Positions 27,565-37,702 are shown, numbered from the stretch's first letter. The stretch is 64,000 nucleotides of DNA from Psychrobacter sp. JCM 18900 (GCF_904846625.1 NZ_CAJHBL010000001.1:372001-436000), one strand, 5' to 3'. Notes: generated from the sequence alone by a model not told the origin. A program made the numbers and translations.

Positions 27565-29508
27565 ATGGCACTGATTCATTTAAAAGACATTCACTTAGCC
27601 TTTGGCGTCGCGCCTGTTCTTGATGGTATTGATTTTTCTATCAATACAGGCGAGCGTGTGTGCTTGATTGGGCGCAACGGCGAAGGTAAATCTACTTTGT
27701 TTAAACTGATCAATGGCTCATTGCAGCCTGACAGTGGTGAGATTATTACCAACAGTAGCATGCGTGTAGCAATGCTAGAGCAAGACGTTCCTGAGACTAG
27801 CGGTCGCATATTAGACATCGTTATGGGCGGCAGTCGTCGCACGGCTGATTTGCTCATTAACTATAATAAGCAAGTCGATATGTGCGCGAATGGCGATATG
27901 GATGCCTGTGAGCATATGGCGACCCTACAGCATGATATCGATGCGGTACATGGCTGGGACTTAGAACGCGATGCCATGCGTCTGATTACGACCATGGGCC
28001 TTAATCCAGAAGATGACTTATCATCACTATCTGGTGGTCGTAAACGCCGCGTGTTACTTGCTCGTGCGCTAGTTACCAAGCCTGATGTACTACTACTAGA
28101 TGAGCCAACCAACCATTTGGATGTTGAAAGTATCGAATGGTTAGAGCGCTTTTTGCTGGATTGGCAAGGCCTGACGTTGTTGTTCGTGACTCATGATAGA
28201 GCATTCGTAAATAAGCTATCGACTCGCATTATTGAGCTTGACCGTGGCCAATTGACCAGCTATGACGTAACACAAGGTGAAGGTGGCTACGCACGCTACC
28301 AAGAGCTAAAAGAGCTACAGTTGCAGGCTGAAGAAAAGAACAATGCCAACTTTGATAAAAAACTGGCACAAGAAGAAGTTTGGATTCGCCAAGGTATCAA
28401 AGCCCGTCGTACCCGTAACGAAGGCCGTGTACGTGAACTAAAGGCCTTACGTGAAGAGCGTAGCGATCGCCGTGAGCAAGTGGGCAATGTAAACATTACA
28501 ATGGGTCAAGGCGAGAAAAGCGGCAAGCTTGTCTGTAAAGTTAAAAACTTACATCTTGAATATGACGGCAACGTCTTGGTAGATGATTTTACGACCACTA
28601 TTATGCGTGGCGATAAGATTGGTATTGTCGGCCCTAACGGTGCTGGTAAAACTACGCTTATTAAAGCCCTACTCGACATGTCTGATGACGAAGTCACTAA
28701 GTCGGGTAGTGTCGAATTAGGAACTAATTTAAAAATCGCCTTTTTTGATCAGCTGCGTGATCAGTTAGATCTTGAGGCGAGCGTTGCGCAAAACGTTTCG
28801 GAAGGTTCTGACTTTGTCGAAGTTGGCGGTCGCAAGACGCACATCATGAGCTACTTGCAAGATTTCTTATTTGCACCAGAGCGTGCACGTACACCTGTCA
28901 AAGCCTTGTCTGGTGGTGAGCGTAACCGAGTACTACTTGCCAAACAACTATTAAAACCTGCCAATATTTTGGTACTTGATGAGCCAACCAACGATTTGGA
29001 TATGGCAACACTTGAGCTATTAGAAGAGTCAGTCGCCAGCTTTAGTGGTACGATTTTGCTAATCAGTCATGATCGTTCATTCATGGACAACGTCGTTACC
29101 TCTACGTGGGTGTTTGGCGAAGATGAAGATGGCAAAGGAGTGGTCAGTGAGTATGTAGGTGGTTATCAAGAGTACCTCGTACAAAAGAACCGCGAAGAAG
29201 CATCCCGTGCTGCCAAAGCACCTGCCAACAATGCAGCTAGTAATAAAGCGACAAACAAGTCTGGCGCAGCAGCGAAACCAAATAAGCCAGCCAAAAAGCT
29301 AAATTATAATGATCAACGCGAACTGGATAACTTGCCAAAAGAAATCGCTGCGCTCGAAGCCGAACAAGTTCAATTGCAAGAAAAGCTGGCCGATGGCTCT
29401 TGGTTCAATACTGACTTTGATGCGGCGACAGCTGCTAGTGAGCGTCTCTTAACCATCGAAGATGAGATGATGCATAAGCTTGAACGTTGGAGTGAGCTTG
29501 AAGGCTAG
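27565..29508 (+). CDS. uup: ABC-F family ATPase Uup
   Basis: A 647-residue soluble protein with two ATPase domains and no membrane helices. Domain 1 has Walker A GRNGEGKST, signature LSGGRKRRV and Walker B LLLDEPTNHLD. Domain 2 has GPNGAGKTT, LSGGERNRV and LVLDEPTNDLD. After an Ala/Lys/Asn-rich linker the C-terminus is a predicted coiled coil, as in Uup, which binds DNA and is linked to precise transposon excision and ribosome function. ATG 27565 is chosen because MALIHLKDIHLAFG matches the family start; a GTG at 27487 would add 26 residues. Confidence 0.92.
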   Translation: MALIHLKDIHLAFGVAPVLDGIDFSINTGERVCLIGRNGEGKSTLFKLINGSLQPDSGEIITNSSMRVAMLEQDVPETSGRILDIVMGGSRRTADLLINYNKQVDMCANGDMDACEHMATLQHDIDAVHGWDLERDAMRLITTMGLNPEDDLSSLSGGRKRRVLLARALVTKPDVLLLDEPTNHLDVESIEWLERFLLDWQGLTLLFVTHDRAFVNKLSTRIIELDRGQLTSYDVTQGEGGYARYQELKELQLQAEEKNNANFDKKLAQEEVWIRQGIKARRTRNEGRVRELKALREERSDRREQVGNVNITMGQGEKSGKLVCKVKNLHLEYDGNVLVDDFTTTIMRGDKIGIVGPNGAGKTTLIKALLDMSDDEVTKSGSVELGTNLKIAFFDQLRDQLDLEASVAQNVSEGSDFVEVGGRKTHIMSYLQDFLFAPERARTPVKALSGGERNRVLLAKQLLKPANILVLDEPTNDLDMATLELLEESVASFSGTILLISHDRSFMDNVVTSTWVFGEDEDGKGVVSEYVGGYQEYLVQKNREEASRAAKAPANNAASNKATNKSGAAAKPNKPAKKLNYNDQRELDNLPKEIAALEAEQVQLQEKLADGSWFNTDFDAATAASERLLTIEDEMMHKLERWSELEG

Positions 29509-30029
29509 TATTGGCAACTCTCTAGCTGAGTTTATTGGAATATCGCATATGTACTTTGCATTGCGTATTTCGATAAATAAGTTCCTGATAGTTTGACAAA
29601 ACATTATTAATCATTATGAAGACATCATCACTTTATTATATAGAGTGGTGATATTTGTTTTACAGCAACTTACAAAGTAGTTAGATGGTGAAAGTTAGTG
29701 AACATTACCTTAATTTCAAGTATCATTCGCTATTGCTGAAAATCCTTATTATTTATAAGGTCATCACATCATAATCCTTGTTAAAGCAAAGTTAGCGTTA
29801 AACGTTGATAATCCAACTGTTTTAGTTTGATTGTCATATTCAACCTTCTAATATGTCCTATTGAGGTTGCTTTATTTTTAACGCAATAATTTATTTTATC
29901 ACCGAAATAGCTTAGAATAGCAACAATTAGCAAAATTAGGCACAGCTAAAGTGGCTTGATATTGTATATTTTCTAAGCCACAAACCCAGTGTGGGATAAT
30001 CCCATTTCATTCACCTGGAGGAAGTATTA
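29509..30029. other. Intergenic region between uup and petA
   Basis: About 520 AT-rich bases, presumably holding the petABC promoter. I find no gene, tRNA or clear terminator for uup. A GGAGGAAG ribosome-binding site precedes petA. Confidence 0.5.
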
Positions 30030-30614
30030 ATGAGCCAAGCCGAAGGCGTTAATGTACAACGCCGTAGAGTTCTTATTGCCTCAACTGCCGCGATTGGTGC
30101 AGCTGGGGTAGCTGCCGTGGCGACACCTTTTGTCCGTTCTTGGTACCCAAGCGCTAAAGCTGAGGCTGCAGGGGCTGCAGTGACCCAAGATATTGGTTCT
30201 ATCGAAGATGGACAAATGATCGTCGTCAAATACCGTGGTAAACCTATTTATGTGGTTAAGCGCACCGAAGACATGGTTGCAGGACTAGAGTCAGTTAAAC
30301 CTCTATTATCTGATCCTGAATCTGATGCGTCTCTACAACCTGAATATTGCAAAAATCCTACTCGCTCTTTAGATCCAACCGTATTGGTTGTCGAAGGCGT
30401 TTGCACACATTTGGGCTGTGCACCAAACTACCGTCCTGATGTGGGCGCGGTGGATTTAGGTGGTAATGATTGGTACGGCGGATTTTTCTGTCCGTGTCAC
30501 GGGTCAAAATATGACTTAGCAGGTCGCGTATATAGCGGCGTCCCTGCACCACTTAATTTACCCGTTCCAGAATATGGTATGGATGGTACCATCTTGACGG
30601 TTGGGGAGGCTTAA
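30030..30614 (+). CDS. petA: Ubiquinol-cytochrome c reductase Rieske iron-sulfur subunit
   Basis: A 194-residue membrane-anchored [2Fe-2S] protein of the cytochrome bc1 complex. The N-terminus has a twin-arginine-type RRR-V-L-I start followed by a hydrophobic helix (residues 14-35) serving as an uncleaved anchor. The cluster ligands are in CTHLGC (near residue 127) and CPCHGS (near 152). First gene of petABC; a consensus GGAGG lies before the ATG and the stop is one base from petB's start codon. Confidence 0.96.
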   Translation: MSQAEGVNVQRRRVLIASTAAIGAAGVAAVATPFVRSWYPSAKAEAAGAAVTQDIGSIEDGQMIVVKYRGKPIYVVKRTEDMVAGLESVKPLLSDPESDASLQPEYCKNPTRSLDPTVLVVEGVCTHLGCAPNYRPDVGAVDLGGNDWYGGFFCPCHGSKYDLAGRVYSGVPAPLNLPVPEYGMDGTILTVGEA

Positions 30615-30615
30615 T

Positions 30616-31842
30616 ATGAGTATGGGTAAAAAGTTAATGCATTGGGTGGACGCGCGTTTTCCAGCGACCGAAACCTATGAATACCATATGTCAAAGTACT
30701 ACGCACCAAAGAACTTTAACTTCTGGTACTTCTTTGGCGTGCTATCAATGATTGTATTGGTCAACCAATTGGTGACTGGTATATGGCTTACGATGATGTA
30801 CAACCCGAGTGCCGAAGGGGCATTTGCGTCTGTTGAATACATCATGCGTGACGTAAAAGGTGGTTGGCTCATTCGCTATATGCACTCAACCGGCGCATCT
30901 GCGTTTTTTGTCGTTGTATACCTGCATATGTTTAGAGCCTTGCTATACGGTTCATACCAAAAACCTCGTGAGCTTATCTGGCTCATCGGTATGGGTATCT
31001 ACCTAGCACTTATGGCAGAAGGTTTCTTTGGATATCTACTACCGTGGGGCAACATGTCATTCTGGGGTGCTCAGGTTATCTTGAACTTACCTGCAGCGTT
31101 ACCTGTTATTGGTGATGGCCTTGCTGAATGGGTACGTGGTGACTATATCATCTCTGGTATTACCCTAAACCGTTTCTTTGCTCTACACGTTGTTGCTATT
31201 CCATTAGTACTCGTGGGCCTAGTATTTATGCATATTGTGGCGTTGCACCATGTGGGTTCGAACAACCCTGATGGTATCGACATCAAAAAGCTAAAAGACA
31301 AAAATGGTGTGCCATTAGACGGTATCGAATTCCATCCGTACTACACCGTGCATGACATGGTTGGTATCGTAGTATTCTTTATCTGTTTCTTTGCAGTGGT
31401 ATTCTTCTTCCCAGAAGGTGGCGGTTTCTTCCTTGAGCCACCAAACTTTGAGACAGCGAACTCACTGAAAACACCAGCGCATATTGCACCAGTATGGTAC
31501 TACACGCCTTTCTACGCTATCTTGCGTGCTGTTCCTGATAAGCTTGGTGGTGTTATCGCAATGGGTGCTGCAATTGCTGTATTGTTCTTGATTCCATGGC
31601 TTGATAGATCGCCTGTACGCTCTATGCGTTACAAAGGTATCTTGTCTAAAATCGCGCTTACTGTATTTGCTATTAGCTTTGTTGTATTGGGCTACTTGGG
31701 TGCGACACCTGCTACCCCAACGGCAACTATCATGGCTCGTGTATTCACGATTCTATATTTCTTGTTCTTCTTACTGATGCCGTTCTACACTGCCATTGAG
31801 AAGTGTAAACAGCCACCAGAACGCGTTACCGGAGGTCACTAA
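30616..31842 (+). CDS. petB: Ubiquinol-cytochrome c reductase cytochrome b
   Basis: A 408-residue integral membrane protein with eight or nine helices. The heme b histidines fall in the helices around MHSTGASAFFVVVYLHMFR and FALHVVAIPLVLVGLVFMHI. The quinol-oxidation-site motif is FFLEPPNFETAN, a variant of the usual P-E-W-Y region: the PEW motif is not seen in the usual form. GYLLPWGNMSFWGAQV is present. Start ATG 30616 is preceded by GGGGAGGC lying inside the end of petA, indicating translational coupling. Its stop codon overlaps the petC start by one base. Confidence 0.95.
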   Translation: MSMGKKLMHWVDARFPATETYEYHMSKYYAPKNFNFWYFFGVLSMIVLVNQLVTGIWLTMMYNPSAEGAFASVEYIMRDVKGGWLIRYMHSTGASAFFVVVYLHMFRALLYGSYQKPRELIWLIGMGIYLALMAEGFFGYLLPWGNMSFWGAQVILNLPAALPVIGDGLAEWVRGDYIISGITLNRFFALHVVAIPLVLVGLVFMHIVALHHVGSNNPDGIDIKKLKDKNGVPLDGIEFHPYYTVHDMVGIVVFFICFFAVVFFFPEGGGFFLEPPNFETANSLKTPAHIAPVWYYTPFYAILRAVPDKLGGVIAMGAAIAVLFLIPWLDRSPVRSMRYKGILSKIALTVFAISFVVLGYLGATPATPTATIMARVFTILYFLFFLLMPFYTAIEKCKQPPERVTGGH

Positions 31843-32558
31843 TGAGCACGCTAATTAAATCCCTAGCTGGTCTAGGCTTAGGCGCGGCATTGACGTTGAC
31901 TGCTGGTACGACAATGGCAGCTGGTGGTGGTGGATGTGGTACGTTTACCAACGCTGAAGGTGTTGACGAGCATTTGGCTTGTAGTACTGCCCCTATTGAT
32001 TTTACCAATAAGGGCTCGCTACAAAACGGTGCAAAAATCTTTATGAACTACTGTGCTGGATGTCACTCAGCTAAGTATGTTCGTCACTCACGCATTGCGA
32101 AAGATTTAGAGATACCGCCTGAGTTGGTTGAAAAGTATTTGATGGTTACTACCGATCAAATCGGTGACCACATTACTGCTGAGATAGATCCTGAGATTCA
32201 AGCATCTTGGTTTGGCGCAGCGCCGCCTGATCTATCACTTGAGACACGTCTACGTGGCGATGATTGGGTATATACTTACCTACTATCGTTCTATGAAGAT
32301 CCAAGCCGTCCTTGGGGTGCAAACAACTTAGTACTGGCCAATGCAGCGATGCCTCACGTATTGCATAATATGCAAGAAGAGTTGAGCCAAGAAGAGTTTG
32401 AATCTGAAGTTGGTGACTTGGTTAACTTTATGGCGTGGATGGGTGAACCTGCTCGTCATGACCGTCAAGTAATTGGTTTCTTTGTAATTCTATTCTTATT
32501 AGTACTGCTCATCCCAGTTTACTTATTGAATAAAGAATTCTGGAAAGATGTTAAATAA
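31842..32558 (+). CDS. petC: Ubiquinol-cytochrome c reductase cytochrome c1
   Basis: A 238-residue protein. A signal sequence ends after T-T-M-A-A-G (about residue 27), the heme c attachment motif is YCAGCHS near residue 69, an axial Met candidate lies in NAAMPHVL, and a C-terminal anchor (FFVILFLLVLLIPVYLL) holds it in the membrane. It passes electrons from the Rieske protein to soluble cytochrome c. Translation is coupled to petB through TAATG, with GGAGG upstream. Confidence 0.95.
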   Translation: MSTLIKSLAGLGLGAALTLTAGTTMAAGGGGCGTFTNAEGVDEHLACSTAPIDFTNKGSLQNGAKIFMNYCAGCHSAKYVRHSRIAKDLEIPPELVEKYLMVTTDQIGDHITAEIDPEIQASWFGAAPPDLSLETRLRGDDWVYTYLLSFYEDPSRPWGANNLVLANAAMPHVLHNMQEELSQEEFESEVGDLVNFMAWMGEPARHDRQVIGFFVILFLLVLLIPVYLLNKEFWKDVK

Positions 32559-32587
32559 GTCATAGTCAGCAGACAGTTTTTAGAATT

Positions 32588-32618
32588 AAAAAAGGCACTA
32601 CTCAGGTAGTGCTTTTTT
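32588..32618 (+). terminator. Terminator of petABC
   Basis: Stem gcactac / gtagtgc with flanking A-run and six T. Confidence 0.88.
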
Positions 32619-32753
32619 GTGCCTTGATATAGAGCATAAATACTAGATATGCCGTAAAATAACCCACTCAGCGCTAATGTTTACGTACACTACCTTGATA
32701 AACGTTGCGAGTTTGTTTACGATGACAACCTTCACTATTAACATTAGGCTTTC

Positions 32754-33368
32754 ATGATTGATGCGAATGACATTCCAAGTAGTCAGCTAATTTTGTATGC
32801 TGATGACGGCTACGACAGTCATGTGGTACGCCTATTACTTGAAGAAAAAAAGCTCGCTTACTATTTGTCTCGCTTACATTCTGAGCGCCCTGAAGATTTG
32901 ACTGAGCTAAACCCCTATCATACCTTGCCTGTTTTGCAGCAGCGTGAGATTGCGCTTTATGAGATTAACGTCATTTTTGAATATCTTGAGGAACGCTATC
33001 ATACGAACAAACTGCTCCCTGAGACACCGCAAGAGCGTGCACAGTTTCGCCAACTGGCTTGGCGCATTCAGCGTGATTGGTTAGTACTTGGTAAGCGCTT
33101 GTTGACGCATCCAGACAGCTTTAATAAAGCACAAGCTGCCATTGCCAAAAAACAGCTCAGTGATTCATTAATTACTCTGTCACCGCTGTTCGCTCATAAG
33201 CCTTACTTTATGGCTGATGAGTTTGGCTGGTGTGACGTGTTATTAGCGCCACTATTATGGCGATTAGATGAGATGGGGATTGAGCTGCCACGTGCAATCA
33301 GCCGTCCATTGTTTGAGTACCAAACGAGAGTGTTTGAGCGCAGTAGCTTCCAAAAAAGCGTGCGTTGA
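32754..33368 (+). CDS. sspA: Stringent starvation protein A (glutathione S-transferase fold)
   Basis: A 204-residue GST-fold protein that binds RNA polymerase in starvation. The N-terminal thioredoxin-like part reads LILYADDGYDSHVVRLLLEEK and NPYHTLPVL, and the C-terminal half is helical. It lacks a clear catalytic cysteine or serine for glutathione, as SspA proteins do. Assignment is helped by the following sspB and preceding petABC, the order found widely in Gamma- and Betaproteobacteria. Confidence 0.9.
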   Translation: MIDANDIPSSQLILYADDGYDSHVVRLLLEEKKLAYYLSRLHSERPEDLTELNPYHTLPVLQQREIALYEINVIFEYLEERYHTNKLLPETPQERAQFRQLAWRIQRDWLVLGKRLLTHPDSFNKAQAAIAKKQLSDSLITLSPLFAHKPYFMADEFGWCDVLLAPLLWRLDEMGIELPRAISRPLFEYQTRVFERSSFQKSVR

Positions 33369-33500
33369 TTAGACAAGTATCAAAAGCTGTCCTAAAATAA
33401 AGTATAAATAAGATAAACGTTAATTAGCATTTGTCATTTGATAAATTGCTGAACGAGATATTTTTCATTATTAAAAATTATTAGTATAGGAAATCATTAG

Positions 33501-33938
33501 ATGAGCGAAACCACCTCTATTACACCTACCCGTCCTTATATGGTACGCGCACTATATCAATGGATAGAAGACAACGCTCTGACGCCATACTTGATGGTCG
33601 ATGCTACCGCTGACAATGTGCAAATACCAACCGAGCATGTGCAAGACGGTCGTATCGTATTAAATATCGCCAGCCGTGCTACGGGCAATATGAATATGGA
33701 AAATGACTATATTCATTTTAGTGCGCGCTTCGGCGGCGTCTCACAAGAAATCTGGGTACCGCTTACTGCGGTGATGGGTATTTATGCTAAAGAAAACTCG
33801 CAAGGGATGTTCTTTGATCCAAAAGAGTATGACAACTATCAGCCAGAAGACGATTCAGCACCAATGTCTAACAACAGTCCTACTAAAGCGCCTAAACCAA
33901 AGCGCGATAATAAAGCGGGTTTAAAGGTCTTAAAATAA
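33501..33938 (+). CDS. sspB: ClpXP specificity-enhancing factor SspB
   Basis: A 145-residue adaptor delivering ssrA-tagged proteins to ClpXP. The folded part starts TRPYMVRALYQWIEDNALTPY and has FSARFGGVSQEIWVP. A disordered, Ser/Pro/Lys-rich linker ends in GLKVLK, resembling the ClpX-binding tail of E. coli SspB. Directly follows sspA (132 bases). GTATAGGAAATC before the ATG is a fair ribosome-binding site. Confidence 0.93.
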   Translation: MSETTSITPTRPYMVRALYQWIEDNALTPYLMVDATADNVQIPTEHVQDGRIVLNIASRATGNMNMENDYIHFSARFGGVSQEIWVPLTAVMGIYAKENSQGMFFDPKEYDNYQPEDDSAPMSNNSPTKAPKPKRDNKAGLKVLK

Positions 33939-33986
33939 AAATTCTGGAAGTAAATAGAACCGTAGACCAGCTCTATTTAACACAAT

Positions 33987-34023
33987 AAAAAAGCTAGCCA
34001 TATTTAATATGACTAGCTTTTTC
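33987..34023. terminator. Bidirectional terminator between sspB and dcd
   Basis: Stem agctagccatat / atatgactagct with one mismatch, flanked by A and T runs; the two genes converge here. Confidence 0.85.
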
Positions 34024-34087
34024 ATTAACTATTTAAAGGCTTATTAACTTTCTATAACTGATAAACTTTTAAACGGACGCTTACTGA

Positions 34088-34663
34088 TTAGGTTCTTGGC
34101 AGTGTCACACCGCGCTGACCTTGGTATTTACCACCGCGATCTTTATAACTGGTCTCGCAGACATCATCAGCATCGCTTTGGAAAAACAACATTTGCGCGA
34201 CGCCTTCACCAGCATAGATACGGGCTGGTAGATTGGTGGTATTACTAAACTCTAAAGTGACGTGCCCTTCCCACTCTGGCTCAAGTGGCGTCACGTTGAC
34301 GATGATACCACAGCGCGCGTAAGTCGACTTACCTAGGCAAATAGTCAATACATCACGCGGAATACGGAAATACTCCATAGTACGAGCTAAAGCAAACGAA
34401 TTAGGTGGAATGATACACTCGTCACCAACGATATCGATAAAGCTTTTATCATCGAAGTTTTTAGGATCAACGACCACTGAATGTACGTTGGTAAAAACTT
34501 TAAATTCAGGAGCACAGCGCACATCATAACCGTAGCTTGAGGTGCCGTAGCTAACTAAACGCTCGCCTGCATCATTAAAGCGTACTTGACCTGGCTCGTA
34601 CGGTTCAATCATGCCGTGCTCTTCAGCCATTTTACGAATCCAGCGGTCAGACTTGATAGACAT
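34088..34663 (-). CDS. dcd: dCTP deaminase
   Basis: A 191-residue homotrimeric enzyme producing dUTP from dCTP. Motifs [13 protein letters not shown] near residue 43, [11 protein letters not shown] near 112 and the active-site region [17 protein letters not shown] near 125 are characteristic. Length is standard. Single gene, convergent with sspB. Confidence 0.96.
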   Translation of the reverse strand: MSIKSDRWIRKMAEEHGMIEPYEPGQVRFNDAGERLVSYGTSSYGYDVRCAPEFKVFTNVHSVVVDPKNFDDKSFIDIVGDECIIPPNSFALARTMEYFRIPRDVLTICLGKSTYARCGIIVNVTPLEPEWEGHVTLEFSNTTNLPARIYAGEGVAQMLFFQSDADDVCETSYKDRGGKYQGQRGVTLPRT

Positions 34664-34791
34664 TGTTGTTCCTTAGCAAATATTTAATAGCGACGATTAT
34701 ACGGAATTGACGGCTAGATTTATAGAGGGGCGGCTACTTAAAACTGAATACAGCCAATAACCTCATTTATCCCCATCTTATATTTTAGAAG

Positions 34792-35964
34792 CTACCACTT
34801 GGCAAAATGATCTTCTGCGAGCCCCATGACATTATCAAGACTAATAACTTCATCTCTTATTCGAATTTCACCACTATAAAAACCTATCCATTGCTCAAAG
34901 ATACTGGCTATCACCCCAAAATTATCAGTCTTTTTATAGACGGTAATCGGTGTAAAGCTTAAATCAATATCGACATTGCTCCACCCAAGATTTTGATGAT
35001 AAATACGCCACGGCTTTGTGGCGCTAGCATCACTTTCTACACTTTCTACACTTTCTACACTTTCAACACTTGGCTTAAGACTGTCTGGCTGACTTGATCG
35101 AATATTTGAACCCTCACGAGCAAACATAACGGGTGGTAAATAGAATATCTGTCCATCAAGCCAGCAAGCATTTTCACTGGCTCCTGTCTCATTGACACCC
35201 ATAGACAGATTGAGCAAAAAGTGTCGACCATCTGACAAATAGCTAGTGATACAGCTCCAAAACCAATTGGTCTCATGACGCATATAGCCGAGCGTCCAAT
35301 CTAGATTGGCAATAGTAGCATCGGTGAAGGTTATTTTTTGAGGTCGAGCGTCAGGAGTATTAACTGCTGAGTTGGATTTAATGAGTAAATACCCAGATAG
35401 TGCGGTCAACGGTTCTTTTTGCGTAAACGTCCAGCCACGCCTACCAGTCGGCGTACATATGGCTAACGGTTGTACGCTTCGTGCTAACGCTGCCGTGATT
35501 GCAACATACTGACTGTCGAGCGCAATAGTCATCTGAGCAGGACTAAAATCTAAGGTGACGCTAAGCTTTGTATGTGTAAATGCCATCTGCCCTTGATAAC
35601 CATCACCGTCTAAGTGCGTATGATGCGTCAAAGGCTGTAGCGCCTCACAGACTTCCAGCTGCTGAGTATCCTCATTATAAATGTAAACGAAAGCACTAGT
35701 CGCAAGCTTAATTGTTGCGAGCGCGAGGCACACTCGATACGGGGGCTGGAGTATCTGAATGAAGCAGAATTGGTTGGCTTTTAATTCTTTACGCCAGTTA
35801 GGTAGGGATTTTTGTGAAATGAGATGACTATGATAGTCTAAGTAATTGATACTTTTGACTTGGGAGAAAATACCAAAGGTAGGCTGACCATTTTGGATAA
35901 GATATTCAAGATTTGCCAGTTTTAAGTTGGCAGCAGTATACGGTTTGTCGTGGCTTTTATTCAT
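34792..35964 (-). CDS. DUF2804-like protein
   Basis: A 390-residue cytoplasmic protein that I associate with DUF2804, from the opening pattern and WTLGYMRHETNWFWSCITSY followed by HFLLNLSMGVNETGASENACWLDG. The function of this family is unknown. No signal peptide or membrane helix is apparent. A four-unit SVE/VES repeat around residues 299-311 comes from a 9-bp DNA repeat. The gene starts 12 bases after the end of the YjaA-like gene and is probably cotranscribed with it. Confidence 0.65.
   Translation of the reverse strand: MNKSHDKPYTAANLKLANLEYLIQNGQPTFGIFSQVKSINYLDYHSHLISQKSLPNWRKELKANQFCFIQILQPPYRVCLALATIKLATSAFVYIYNEDTQQLEVCEALQPLTHHTHLDGDGYQGQMAFTHTKLSVTLDFSPAQMTIALDSQYVAITAALARSVQPLAICTPTGRRGWTFTQKEPLTALSGYLLIKSNSAVNTPDARPQKITFTDATIANLDWTLGYMRHETNWFWSCITSYLSDGRHFLLNLSMGVNETGASENACWLDGQIFYLPPVMFAREGSNIRSSQPDSLKPSVESVESVESVESDASATKPWRIYHQNLGWSNVDIDLSFTPITVYKKTDNFGVIASIFEQWIGFYSGEIRIRDEVISLDNVMGLAEDHFAKW
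35031..35066. repeat. 9-bp tandem repeat (cactttcta, four units) inside the DUF2804-like gene
   Basis: Three perfect units plus a fourth differing by one base (cactttcaa). In-frame, encoding repeated Ser-Val-Glu. Confidence 0.95.
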
Positions 35965-35976
35965 GATATCGGCATC

Positions 35977-36414
35977 CTAGCCAAATTTTTCTAAAGGTAC
36001 TATCTGTCCTTGATAGCTCACGGTGCTATGTAAAATTCTTCTTTTTGCCTGTACAGAACCCACAAAAAACGCTTCAGTTATCACCTTAACTTCAATATTG
36101 GTTAATCCATCTGCTAGTGTTTCTGTAACATTGATTGATGCAAGCGCACTCATCCATAAAAAGTGTCTTGGAAACTTTTTTAACAGCTCAGCGAGAGCCT
36201 TTGCGAATTTGTTAAAATCGGCAATTACCATTCGGCGATTGCTAAAGTCAGCATTAATCTGATAGCGTTTGCTACTGCCATCTTTATAGTAGCAAACGGC
36301 AATCAACTGATTGTTTGAGAGTTCAATGATGTATATCGGCGGACGAAATAATCGTACGACTCTATACTGCTTAGGAGTATTGTCTAAATGGCTTTGATAA
36401 ATAGATAAGTTCAA
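35977..36414 (-). CDS. YjaA-like small protein
   Basis: A 145-residue cytoplasmic protein. The central INADFSNRRMVIADFNKFAKAL and the later EVKVITEAFFVGSVQAKRRILHSTV parallel, from memory, the AFSNQRLLIANF and E-E-R-I-L-H-E-V-V-A-G-A segments of E. coli YjaA, a stress-related protein of unclear function. That similarity is by eye. No signal peptide. It precedes the DUF2804-like gene by 12 bases, so the two form a likely operon between apbC and dcd. Confidence 0.55.
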   Translation of the reverse strand: MNLSIYQSHLDNTPKQYRVVRLFRPPIYIIELSNNQLIAVCYYKDGSSKRYQINADFSNRRMVIADFNKFAKALAELLKKFPRHFLWMSALASINVTETLADGLTNIEVKVITEAFFVGSVQAKRRILHSTVSYQGQIVPLEKFG

Positions 36415-36478
36415 GATATCCTCTTTTTAGACAATACATTCACTTTAAAAGTTGCCAGCTTAGGCTACTTCTCCAACA

Positions 36479-37702
36479 TCAAAAAATCCGCTTATCATCG
36501 ACAGGCTTTGCAAATTTATTGATATTGGTTTCGATGTTTTTGGCAATATCTAGATAATACTGTGCAAACTCATCATCAGCCAATACGCTTGGCTCACCTT
36601 TATCCACTTGTGCACGAATGCCACTGGCAAGCGGTAGCTGACCCAATAGCGGTACCTGATACTGCTCAGCGATAAACTCACCGCCACCCGTACCGAAGAT
36701 CGCTTCAGTGTGGTTACAGTTGCTACAAGTGTGTAGCGCCATATTTTCAACCACCCCAAGCACAGGAATGTTGGTTTTGTTAAACATCTCAACGCCTTTT
36801 TGTGCATCAAGCAGTGCAACATGCTGCGGTGTCGTGACAATGACAGCACCTGTGACTGGAATACGCTGCGCCAATGTCAGCTGTATATCACCCGTACCGG
36901 GTGGCATATCAATCACTAGGTAGTCTAGCTGGGGCCAGTTGGTTTGATTGTATAGCTGCATCAATGCACCCGTGGCTTTTGGTCCACGCCATGCAACCGG
37001 CGTATTATCTCCATCGAGCAAACTACCGATAGAGAGCATTGCCATACCATGCGCATCAACTGGCACGAACTGCTCGTTTTCTAGTTGCGGCTTCACATCA
37101 GCAACGCCCAACATCGTTGGCATACTAGGACCATAGATATCTGCATCTAGCACACCAACACGATTGCCAAGCTTCTGTAGTGCTAGTGCGATGTTGACCG
37201 TGGTGGTTGATTTACCAACACCACCCTTACCTGATGCCACGACAATAATATGACGGATACGAGGATGCGCGGCCAACGATGCTTGTGTAGGTGCAGCTTT
37301 TGTAATCGGTGGCTCAGCGTTAGTGCTACTAGTATTGTTATTAGCGCCAGATGAAGGCTGGGATTCCATCGCATTGGTTGTCTTTGGCATCTGCTTTGGT
37401 AAGCTTGAACCTGAACCCTTTTCTGGCGCAGGCAGACGCACATTCATATGAATCGTAGTGATGCCATGTGGATGTAGCAACTGCCCAAGCTCCTGCTGGA
37501 TAACTTCAGGGTTACTATCTTTTGGCAAACGCAGGTCTAAAGTAAGTGCTTCACCATCACGCTCAAGTCCTGTGACCATTGTGGCAATACTGACAGCACC
37601 TATCTCATATCCAAGTAGGACTTTGTCGACGGCACTATCACGCTCTGCCTGCTGCTGAGGCGTTTCGGTTTTTGTGGTTTTTTTCTTCATAAAGTTAAAC
37701 AT
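36479..37702 (-). CDS. apbC: Mrp/NBP35-family iron-sulfur carrier ATPase
   Basis: A 407-residue iron-sulfur cluster carrier. The N-terminal 90 residues resemble the MIP18/DUF59 domain, a polar linker rich in Ser, Asn and Pro follows, then the P-loop VVASGKGGVGKSTTTVN (residue about 160). Further motifs are DADIYGPSMPTMLG, DYLVIDMPPGTGD and the CxxC pair in HTCSNCNHTEAIFG. Mrp proteins assemble and transfer [4Fe-4S] clusters, for example to leuC-type enzymes. In many Gammaproteobacteria it lies divergent from metG; here metG is 6.4 kb away. Confidence 0.93.
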   Translation of the reverse strand: MFNFMKKKTTKTETPQQQAERDSAVDKVLLGYEIGAVSIATMVTGLERDGEALTLDLRLPKDSNPEVIQQELGQLLHPHGITTIHMNVRLPAPEKGSGSSLPKQMPKTTNAMESQPSSGANNNTSSTNAEPPITKAAPTQASLAAHPRIRHIIVVASGKGGVGKSTTTVNIALALQKLGNRVGVLDADIYGPSMPTMLGVADVKPQLENEQFVPVDAHGMAMLSIGSLLDGDNTPVAWRGPKATGALMQLYNQTNWPQLDYLVIDMPPGTGDIQLTLAQRIPVTGAVIVTTPQHVALLDAQKGVEMFNKTNIPVLGVVENMALHTCSNCNHTEAIFGTGGGEFIAEQYQVPLLGQLPLASGIRAQVDKGEPSVLADDEFAQYYLDIAKNIETNINKFAKPVDDKRIF

